Shown piece by piece: positions 57,131 through 64,000 of a stretch of 64,000 nucleotides of DNA. The stretch comes from Alphaproteobacteria bacterium (GTDB taxonomy: Bacteria > Pseudomonadota > Alphaproteobacteria > UBA9219), in contig JAFALY010000010.1 of NCBI GenBank assembly GCA_019233975.1, positions 1-64,000 on the forward strand, written 5' to 3'. The translations under genes were made by a program, and so were the position numbers. Position 1 is the stretch's first letter. Every line of letters begins with the position of its first letter. A model generated the notes under the pieces. That model worked only from the letters and a program-made list of their open reading frames with translations. It was not told where the DNA came from and made no database searches.

Positions 57131-59719
57131 ATGAACACGACAAACGCCCGCTATAACCCGCAAGTCACAGAATCCAAATGGCAAGCCGTCTGGAGTGATC
57201 GCGAAAGCTTTAAGGCAGCCGAAGACGCGACACGCCCTAAATATTTTGTGATGGAAATGTTTCCATACCCGTCAGGCCGCGTCCATATGGGCCATGTGCG
57301 GAATTACACGTTGGGGGATGTTGTCGCGCGATACAAGCGCGCCTGTGGCTTCAATGTCCTGCACCCGATGGGATGGGACGCGTTCGGCCTGCCTGCCGAA
57401 AACGCCGCGCGCGATAACAATACGCACCCCGCGACCTGGACCTATGACAACATCAAGGCGATGCGCACTGAGTTACAGCGCATGGGTTTGTCGATTGATT
57501 GGAGCAGGGAGGTCACGACCTGCCATCCATCCTATTACAAACATCAGCAAAAACTGTTTCTGGATTTTATGCAGGCAGGCTTAGTGTACCGCAAGGAATC
57601 GTGGGTCAATTGGGATCCGGTTGACCATACCGTTCTGGCGAATGAGCAGGTGGTCGATGGCCGTGGTTGGCGTTCGGGTGCGGTTGTTGAAAAACGCCAA
57701 TTGTCGCAGTGGTTTCTGAAAATCACATCCTATGCCGAAGATTTGCTGAAAGGCCTTGGTACTCTGGACCGATGGCCGGAAAAAGTGCGTCTGATGCAGG
57801 AAAACTGGATTGGTTGCTCGCAGGGCGCCCGGGTCCGTTTTAAGCTGGCCGACGGCGGCAAAATCACCAATGAAGATGTCGAGGTTTTCACGACACGCCC
57901 CGACACGCTGTTTGGCGCTTCGTTTGTCGCGCTGTCACCGCAGCACCCACTGGCGGCAAAGCTGGCTGAAACGGACGCCAACCTGGCTGCGTTCATTGCC
58001 GACTGCAACCGCATGGGCACATCCGAAGCGGCCTTGGAAACAGCGGAAAAGAAGGGATACGACACAGGGCTAAAGGTAGCACACGTGTTCGACGCCAATT
58101 GGCATTTGCCGGTTTACATCGCCAACTTTGTTTTAATGGAATACGGGACGGGCGCCATCTTCGGTTGCCCCGCGCATGATGAACGCGACTTTGAATTTGC
58201 CCGCAAATACAACCTGCCGATCAAGGCTGTGGTCCTGCCGCCCGATGCGGACGTTGCCAGCTTTGCGGTCAACGCCGAGCCTTATACGGGTCCTGGTAAA
58301 ATCATGGCCTCGCAATTTCTGGATGGCCTTGAAGTTGATGAGGCCAAAAAGCGCGCGATTGCCGAGATTGAAGCGCGCGGCGCCGGGCAGGGGGTCACAC
58401 AATACCGCCTGCGCGACTGGGGTGTCAGCCGCCAACGTTATTGGGGCTGTCCCATTCCGGTTGTACATTGCGAATCCTGTGGCGCGGTCCCGGTTCCGGC
58501 GAAGGATTTGCCGGTTCTGTTGCCCGACGATGTTACCTTTGACAAACCCGGCAATCCGCTGGAGCAACACCCCACATGGAAGCATGTGAATTGCCCCACG
58601 TGCAACAAACCCGCGCGACGTGAAACCGATACCTGCGACACGTTTGTGGACAGCAGCTGGTACTTTGCCCGCTATTGCTCGGCCACTGACGACACGCAAC
58701 CGGTTAACAGGCTGGCGGCGGATTACTGGCTGCCAGTTGACCAATATGTCGGCGGCGTTGAGCATGCGATCTTGCATTTGCTGTATGCGCGTTTCTTTGC
58801 GCGCGCGATGAAGGCAACCGGCCATATCGGCGTGAACGAGCCTTTCGCCGGCCTGTTTACCCAAGGCATGGTCACGCACGAATCCTATAAAAACGCGAAG
58901 GGTGAATGGATTTACCCCGAAGACGTTGCGAAAAACGCCGACGGCACAGCGACTGAAGTTGGGTCTGGCGCGCCCGTGACCATCACGCGTAGCGAGAAGA
59001 TGAGTAAGTCCAAAAAGAACGTGGTTGATCCGGGCCGCATCATGAACACCTATGGCGCAGATACGGCGCGTCTGTTCATGTTGTCTGACAGCCCGCCTGA
59101 ACGCGATCTGGAATGGTCGGATGCAGGGGCCGAAGGCGCATGGCGTTTTCTGGGCCGCCTGTGGCGCCTTGTCGATAGTACCGTTGGCCAACTGCCCACG
59201 GCAGACATGCCGTTACCAACCCTGAATGCAACAGCAGACAAAGCGCGCCGCATCACACACAAAACCATTGCGGATGTCACGGCGTCGCTGGAGCGGTTCC
59301 ATTTCAATGGCGCCGTTGCCCGCATTCGTGAATTCGCCAACGCGCTGGAAACACTGAACACCGGTGACGCAGGCGAAGCCTGGGCCTTGCGTGAGGGGTT
59401 GGACAGTCTGGTACAGATCATCGGCCCCATGGTGCCGCATCTGGCCGAAGAATTGTGGCAGCGGCTGGGACATAAGACCCTGTTGACAGACAGCGCATGG
59501 CCAAAGGCGGACTCCGCCCTGGCGGTTGATAATCAGGTCACCATCGCGGTTCAGGTAAACGGCAAATTGCGTGCGACCATCACGTTGCCGCGCGATGCGC
59601 AGGCCACGGATGCGGAAACAGCCGCGCTGGCCGACGACAATGTGCAGCGCGCGATTGCAGGCCAGAAGCCGAAGAAAATTATCGTCGTGCCGAACAAGAT
59701 CATCAATATCGTCGCGTAA
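57131..59719 (+). CDS. leuS: Leucyl-tRNA synthetase
   Basis: The protein has 862 residues. It is a class I synthetase: the HIGH motif reads HMGH (52-55) and the KMSKS motif lies in [14 protein letters not shown]. The CP1 editing domain includes [16 protein letters not shown] and [21 protein letters not shown] zinc-type segment has Cys pairs ([16 protein letters not shown]). The anticodon-binding and C-terminal domains are complete. Operon order with lptE and holA is typical of alphaproteobacteria. Confidence 0.98.
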   Translation: MNTTNARYNPQVTESKWQAVWSDRESFKAAEDATRPKYFVMEMFPYPSGRVHMGHVRNYTLGDVVARYKRACGFNVLHPMGWDAFGLPAENAARDNNTHPATWTYDNIKAMRTELQRMGLSIDWSREVTTCHPSYYKHQQKLFLDFMQAGLVYRKESWVNWDPVDHTVLANEQVVDGRGWRSGAVVEKRQLSQWFLKITSYAEDLLKGLGTLDRWPEKVRLMQENWIGCSQGARVRFKLADGGKITNEDVEVFTTRPDTLFGASFVALSPQHPLAAKLAETDANLAAFIADCNRMGTSEAALETAEKKGYDTGLKVAHVFDANWHLPVYIANFVLMEYGTGAIFGCPAHDERDFEFARKYNLPIKAVVLPPDADVASFAVNAEPYTGPGKIMASQFLDGLEVDEAKKRAIAEIEARGAGQGVTQYRLRDWGVSRQRYWGCPIPVVHCESCGAVPVPAKDLPVLLPDDVTFDKPGNPLEQHPTWKHVNCPTCNKPARRETDTCDTFVDSSWYFARYCSATDDTQPVNRLAADYWLPVDQYVGGVEHAILHLLYARFFARAMKATGHIGVNEPFAGLFTQGMVTHESYKNAKGEWIYPEDVAKNADGTATEVGSGAPVTITRSEKMSKSKKNVVDPGRIMNTYGADTARLFMLSDSPPERDLEWSDAGAEGAWRFLGRLWRLVDSTVGQLPTADMPLPTLNATADKARRITHKTIADVTASLERFHFNGAVARIREFANALETLNTGDAGEAWALREGLDSLVQIIGPMVPHLAEELWQRLGHKTLLTDSAWPKADSALAVDNQVTIAVQVNGKLRATITLPRDAQATDAETAALADDNVQRAIAGQKPKKIIVVPNKIINIVA

Positions 59720-59728
59720 GGCGCAGCC

Positions 59729-60319
59729 ATGGCCATCAGCCACCGCAACAAAGATAGCAAGATGCAAAAGCGGCGCGAGCAGGGGCGTTGCATACCGATG
59801 GCCGTACTGATCCTGTCCGGCCTGATGGTGCAGGGCTGCGGTTATCACGCCGTCTACGCGACGCAAGGCAGCACATCGGCGGTTGCGAATGAACTTAATC
59901 AGGTCGGCATCGACAGCATTCCAAACCGCGAGGGGCAGGTGCTGCGAAACGACCTGATTGACCGCCTGTATGGCAAAGGCCGCCCGACGAGCGTGAATTA
60001 CCACTTGTCAGTGAAAATCAATATTGGATCCGAAGATCTGGGCACACTGGCTGACTCCACCACCGTTTTGGTCGGTATCAACACAGACGCAAATTATACA
60101 TTGACGGACACCGCAGGCCATCAGGTGTTGAGCGGCCATGCGCACAGCGCCACGAGCTATGACAAGCTGAACAACCAGTATGGCACACTGGCGTCGCATG
60201 ACAGTGCGGTCGACCGCACCCTGCATGAAGTGGGTGAGCAGATCACGAACCGTCTCGGCCTGTATTTTGCGGAAAAGGATTCATCGACCTCGACCGTCCC
60301 GGCGACCAAAGCGCCGTAA
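59729..60319 (+). CDS. lptE: LPS assembly lipoprotein LptE-like
   Basis: The protein has 196 residues; ATGs at 59729 and 59762 are both possible starts. The lipobox is MVQGC, followed by GYHAVYA, the family's usual start of the mature protein. The domain has the alternation typical of LptE (NREGQVLRNDLIDRLYGKG, then LTDTAGHQVLSGHAHSATSYDKL). It plugs LptD in the outer membrane during lipopolysaccharide export. It sits nine bases after leuS. Confidence 0.88.
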   Translation: MAISHRNKDSKMQKRREQGRCIPMAVLILSGLMVQGCGYHAVYATQGSTSAVANELNQVGIDSIPNREGQVLRNDLIDRLYGKGRPTSVNYHLSVKINIGSEDLGTLADSTTVLVGINTDANYTLTDTAGHQVLSGHAHSATSYDKLNNQYGTLASHDSAVDRTLHEVGEQITNRLGLYFAEKDSSTSTVPATKAP

Positions 60320-60324
60320 CCTCC

Positions 60325-61332
60325 ATGAAACTGACGCCCGCGCAAACGACGCAGTTTTTACAAAAACCAGACTCCGCAAAACGCGTGATTCTGGTGTATG
60401 GACCGGACGCCGGTTTGGTCAGCGAACGCGTCAAAATGTTGGCCCTATTGGTTGTACCTGATCCGGATGATCCGTTCCGCACCGCGCATTTGACGGCAGC
60501 CGCGGTTGCCGATGACACAGCCCGTTTGTATGATGAAATGGCCGCGCAGTCACTGGGCGGCGGACGCCGCCTGATCCGCCTGAGTGCGGCGGAATCCGCC
60601 ACGGGCGCGATTGCCAGCCTGTTAAAAGACCCGCCGCCAACCGACAGCCTGTTGTTGATTGAGGCCGGTGATCTGGACAAAAAATCCAAGCTACGCCTTC
60701 TGTGTGAAAATGAAGCACTGGCGGTCACGATCGCCTGCTACGCCGAAGAAGGTGCCGCACGCCAACGTACCATTGCCGATATTTTGCAAGCCGAAGGCTT
60801 GCGTATTGACCGCGACGCCCTGATGGCCCTGGCCGACATCTTACCATCCGACCGTATGGCCATGCGGTCGGAGTTAGAAAAACTGGCGCTATACGCGCGC
60901 GGCCAAAAGGAAATCAGCCTGCGTGATATCGAAGCGGTGATTCAGGATGCGGGGGCCGCCGAGCTGGATGACCTGATTTATGCCGTGGCGAGTGGCGATG
61001 CTGCACGTTCCGGCACCCTGATGGCGCGGTTGTGGGAAGAACAAACATCGCCCGTCGCCATATTGCGTGCAGCACAACGTCATTTCATGCGCCTGGCGCA
61101 GGCGCGCGCGCAAATGGATGAAGGATTGAACGCGGCCGAGGCCGTGAAGCGCCTCAGCCCGCCGGTATTCTGGAAATTCGAGAACGCATTTGCCGCGCAA
61201 TTGCGACGCTGGTCATCCGCCCGCATTGAGGCCGCTCTATCCCGCCTTTATGAGGCCGAAGCCGCCGTAAAGCGCACAGGCATCCCGGATCAGACGCTGT
61301 GCGCGCAATTGCTGCTGCGCCTGACCGGCTAG
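60325..61332 (+). CDS. holA: DNA polymerase III subunit delta
   Basis: The protein has 335 residues. It begins with a delta-type N-domain (VILVYGPDAGLVSERVKML). The AAA+-like fold follows (DSLLLIEAGDLDKKSKLR, then ADILPSDRMAMRSELEKLALYA). The helical collar domain at the end (VAILRAAQRHFMRLAQARAQM) binds the clamp-loader ring. It opens the sliding clamp. It starts five bases after lptE. Confidence 0.95.
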   Translation: MKLTPAQTTQFLQKPDSAKRVILVYGPDAGLVSERVKMLALLVVPDPDDPFRTAHLTAAAVADDTARLYDEMAAQSLGGGRRLIRLSAAESATGAIASLLKDPPPTDSLLLIEAGDLDKKSKLRLLCENEALAVTIACYAEEGAARQRTIADILQAEGLRIDRDALMALADILPSDRMAMRSELEKLALYARGQKEISLRDIEAVIQDAGAAELDDLIYAVASGDAARSGTLMARLWEEQTSPVAILRAAQRHFMRLAQARAQMDEGLNAAEAVKRLSPPVFWKFENAFAAQLRRWSSARIEAALSRLYEAEAAVKRTGIPDQTLCAQLLLRLTG

Positions 61333-61362
61333 GTCGATATCCATCCATCACGATAACGCTAT

Positions 61363-61395
61363 AAAAAAATCGGGGCCCGATAGCGGACCCCGATT
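61363..61395 (-). terminator. Rho-independent terminator after the coiled-coil gene
   Basis: AATCGGGG (61368-61375) pairs with CCCCGATT (61388-61395). On the minus strand it is followed by a T-rich run (61363-61369). It lies between convergent genes and may also serve holA. Confidence 0.8.
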
Positions 61396-61418
61396 GTTCT
61401 TCTGCTGATTTTTCAAGT

Positions 61419-64000
61419 TCAGCTGATCTTCTGCAGACCGGCTTGCGCCTGTTCCTGCAGAACCTGATCAACCGTGTCACCCAGCGCATCGCCGGTGACG
61501 GACAGTTGACGCAGGATCTGCTGCAGCGAACCCATCAGTTCGTCGCCCTGCAACTTCAATGACACGCGCATGCGGTCAGTGCGTTGCTGCATTTCCTCGA
61601 TCGTCTTGTTCATGGCCTGAACCTGACCATGCGCTTCACGTACTGAACCGCTGACAACCTGCGACTGTTCGCCGTAAATCTGGCCGATGCCGCGAATAAT
61701 GCCCGCCGCCGTCTGTGAACCGTTCGTGAGGTTTTGCATTTCACGCTGTACGGTTGAAACGACGTCGATCAGTTTCTTCGACGCTTCTTCGCTGACATTC
61801 GCGGCCAGAGTGCGGCCTTCTTCCAGCTTGGAGGAAACGACGCTGAGGTGGCCCAGTGCGGTTTCAAGCTGACCGACCAGATCACCTTCATGACGACGGA
61901 TGCCATCGCCCGCCATCGACAGACGGTCAAGCAGAACATCCAGTTGATCGCCAAAGCCGGTCAGCAGCTTGGCGACTTCTTCGGTCGCGCCGCGCATACG
62001 GGCCGTTTTGTCGGTCAGTTGCAGGATCGTGTCCTTGCCGGTCTGGTCGAAGCGTTGCGAAATGCGTTCGACATCAGCCACCGTGGCGACCGTGGTCGTA
62101 CGCAGCGTGCTGCCCGTACGTTCCAGTTGGGTCGTGATTTGCGTCAAGCCGCGGTTGATGTCGTCGATCTGCGACTGAACACCGGTGCGGATACGTTCCA
62201 GCTGTTCGCGGAACTGCGCGGTGGCGCCCGTCAACTGGCCTTCGGCGCGTTGGCCCGCCTGGCTGAGCGCATCGATATGCTTCGCGACAACCTCGCCAGT
62301 CGCGGCAAGTTTTTGCGTACTGACGGCAGCGCGTTGATCCAACGTGTCAAACTCGCGCACCAAACGTTCGGCTGTCTGTGTCGCATCGCGACGCAGGGCT
62401 GAGAGACGTTCGCCCGAGCTTGCCAGTTCGGCAATGCTTTGTTCGGCGCGGGCGACCAGTTGCTTCTGTTCGTCCGACAGAGTCGCGGTGGCGCCCTGCA
62501 TCGCCGTCACATGCTGTCCCAATACCACGCCAAAGCTCTTCAGCAAATCTTCGGCCTCGCCTGATGTTGCTGTAATGCGGCGCATTTCATCAATCATGCT
62601 TTCGCGCGCCGTGGTTGTAACGGCGATGAAGCGGTCAGCGGTGCTGACCAGATGCGCATCGGCTTCAGCCGCACGGTCTTTCAGCATACGCGTCGCCTGT
62701 TCGATACCGGCCGTGTTGCGGTCAAGCAGCGTCGGCAGATGCGCCGATTCCTGACGCAGGTTGCCAGTTGCCTGTTCAATCGCCGATTCCGACATCGCCA
62801 GATTGGCACGGAGCGCGTCGCTTTGACCCAACAGCTTATCAGCTGCCGCGGCCACATGTTCGACCGCCTGTACAGACAGGCTGCCAACGCGTTGCAGTTC
62901 GTCGGTCAGTGTCTGACGCGCATCCGTCACGCGCGACCAGGCCTGTTCCAGAATGCCGCGGGCATCCTTATCCGTTTCCGCGAGCGAGTCACGCAGCATA
63001 ACCAAACGTTCGGTCGCGTAGGCTGCCGTATCAGCCAACTGGCGCGCCTGCGCTTCGGACTTGGCGCCGGTCGTTTCAATAACCTGCAGCTGATCGCGCA
63101 TTTTGTCGCTGACGATTGTCACGCGTTCTTCCGCATCGCGCGCCGTTGCCGCGAATACGGATGCCTGCTTTTGCAAGGCTTCGATGCTCGACTGGCTGTA
63201 ACCGGCAAATTGCTGCGCGGTGTAATCCAACGCACCTGTCGCGGCCCCCGTTTGTTGCTTCAACTGGTTGGTGGCGGCGTCAATTTGCGCAACCGCGCCT
63301 GTCATCTGGTCGGCAACGCGCGCGCTTTCCGCCTGCAATGTGTCGCGCAGATAACGCGCCTGTTCTTGCATATTGGCGGCAGAGGCAACAATGCTGCGCG
63401 TCTGCTGTTCGGCTTGCTGCGCCTGCATGGACAGTTTGCCGGCTTCATCGGCAAAGCCGCTGCTGGCCGCCTGCACTTGCGCCAATGTGCTTTGCGCCTG
63501 CGTGCCGATGGCGTCCATCTGGCGATTGATTTGCTGCGTACCGTCTGTGACGCGAGCAACCGTGCGTTCCGCGATCGAAGCCGTTTCATCCTGAGCCAGG
63601 CTGAGACGGTTCAGAAGGCCATTCAACACGTCACGCTGCGCATCGAGCGCGGCAGTGAGCGTACGTTGACGATCGGCAATTTGCGCCATAGTCGTATTCA
63701 GCGTCTGCGTCTGACCCGACAGGCCGGATTGCAAACCACCCAGCGTAACTTCGGTCGCGGTTGTAACTTCGCGCAATTCCACGCCGGATGCGGCCAGCTT
63801 GGTGATCAAGCCGCCCAGCACATCGCCCGCACGGGTACTTTCGTCCTGTACGGTTTCGCGCAAGTGACGCGCCTGTTCCTGCAGCGCGGCGGTGACGGAC
63901 AAGATGGTCCGCGCCTGCTGTTCGGCTTGTTGCGCATTTTGCACCAGTTGCCCCGCCTGATCGGCAAAGGCTGTGCCGGCATCGCGCACATAGCCAACCG
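61419..64000 (-). CDS. C-terminal part of a large repetitive coiled-coil protein (partial)
   Basis: The frame is open to the right edge, so the N-terminus lies outside; about 860 residues are visible. It is almost wholly helical and rich in Gln, Ala, Thr and Arg, with heptad-like spacing throughout. A repeat is clear: FADQAGQL-x-QNAQQAEQQARTI recurs 171 residues later as FADEAGKL-x-MQAQQAEQQTRSI, followed in both by LQEQARHLRET or MQEQARYLRDT. Such proteins are found as structural or polarity factors in alphaproteobacteria, but I cannot assign it to one. Membrane segments, if any, would be in the missing part. Confidence 0.85.
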   Translation of the reverse strand, partial: VGYVRDAGTAFADQAGQLVQNAQQAEQQARTILSVTAALQEQARHLRETVQDESTRAGDVLGGLITKLAASGVELREVTTATEVTLGGLQSGLSGQTQTLNTTMAQIADRQRTLTAALDAQRDVLNGLLNRLSLAQDETASIAERTVARVTDGTQQINRQMDAIGTQAQSTLAQVQAASSGFADEAGKLSMQAQQAEQQTRSIVASAANMQEQARYLRDTLQAESARVADQMTGAVAQIDAATNQLKQQTGAATGALDYTAQQFAGYSQSSIEALQKQASVFAATARDAEERVTIVSDKMRDQLQVIETTGAKSEAQARQLADTAAYATERLVMLRDSLAETDKDARGILEQAWSRVTDARQTLTDELQRVGSLSVQAVEHVAAAADKLLGQSDALRANLAMSESAIEQATGNLRQESAHLPTLLDRNTAGIEQATRMLKDRAAEADAHLVSTADRFIAVTTTARESMIDEMRRITATSGEAEDLLKSFGVVLGQHVTAMQGATATLSDEQKQLVARAEQSIAELASSGERLSALRRDATQTAERLVREFDTLDQRAAVSTQKLAATGEVVAKHIDALSQAGQRAEGQLTGATAQFREQLERIRTGVQSQIDDINRGLTQITTQLERTGSTLRTTTVATVADVERISQRFDQTGKDTILQLTDKTARMRGATEEVAKLLTGFGDQLDVLLDRLSMAGDGIRRHEGDLVGQLETALGHLSVVSSKLEEGRTLAANVSEEASKKLIDVVSTVQREMQNLTNGSQTAAGIIRGIGQIYGEQSQVVSGSVREAHGQVQAMNKTIEEMQQRTDRMRVSLKLQGDELMGSLQQILRQLSVTGDALGDTVDQVLQEQAQAGLQKIS

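Overview
The window looks like a chromosomal segment of an alphaproteobacterium. The block orders trmL-petABC, ruvCAB-ybgC-tolQRAB-pal-cpoB-tilS, rimP-nusA-ylxR-infB-rbfA-truB-rpsO-pnp, and DUF3576-leuS-lptE-holA are all typical of that class. So are the family-4 uracil-DNA glycosylase and the TAT-exported Rieske protein. Order or genus cannot be fixed from sequence alone; Rhodospirillales or Micavibrio-like lineages are guesses. Almost everything is housekeeping. I saw no insertion sequence, integrase, CRISPR array, rRNA or convincing tRNA.

Layout. 1-3.2 kb: the start of hemW (partial), then a divergent methionine operon. It has a good promoter, a SAM-II riboswitch, an unrecognised protein with weak resemblance to SAM-hydroxide adenosyltransferases, and a divergent homoserine O-acyltransferase (metA). 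3.3-5.5 kb: atpH-atpA alone, closed by a strong terminator, so the F1 operon is split here. 5.5-8.5 kb: uracil-DNA glycosylase and a soluble lytic transglycosylase. 8.5-14.2 kb: envelope operon rseP-bamA-skp-fabZ-lpxA, without the usual lpxD. 14.3-17.7 kb: hemF, gshB, trmL and three very small membrane proteins. 17.9-20.6 kb: the cytochrome bc1 operon petABC. 20.6-23.5 kb: a small unknown protein, a DUF924 protein, and an outer-membrane-type c-heme protein paired with a cupredoxin. 23.5-33.4 kb: ruvCAB, ybgC, the Tol-Pal system and tilS. 33.4-36.8 kb: mreC-mreD-mrdA without mreB or rodA. 36.9-41.1 kb: an HTH regulator, a small unknown protein, cheZ-cheY and etfBA. 41.3-52 kb: the minus-strand translation operon, carrying an unexpected ABC-transporter binding protein between infB and rbfA and an intrinsic-terminator-like hairpin in its leader. 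52.2-54.9 kb: an exported orphan protein with an unusual structured leader, then trmB and yggS. 55-61.3 kb: a porin, DUF3576 lipoprotein, leuS, lptE and holA. 61.4-64 kb: the C-terminal part of a large coiled-coil protein that runs off the window.

The main functional themes are envelope building (LpxA, FabZ, BamA, Skp, RseP, LptE, Tol-Pal, MreCD/PBP2), respiration (bc1, ATP synthase, ETF), and translation and RNA processing. The most unusual points are the SAM-II-controlled operon pairing an unknown protein with a MetA that lacks the usual acyl-donor specificity residue, and a leader in which a nested hairpin appears to bring a remote Shine-Dalgarno sequence next to a start codon.
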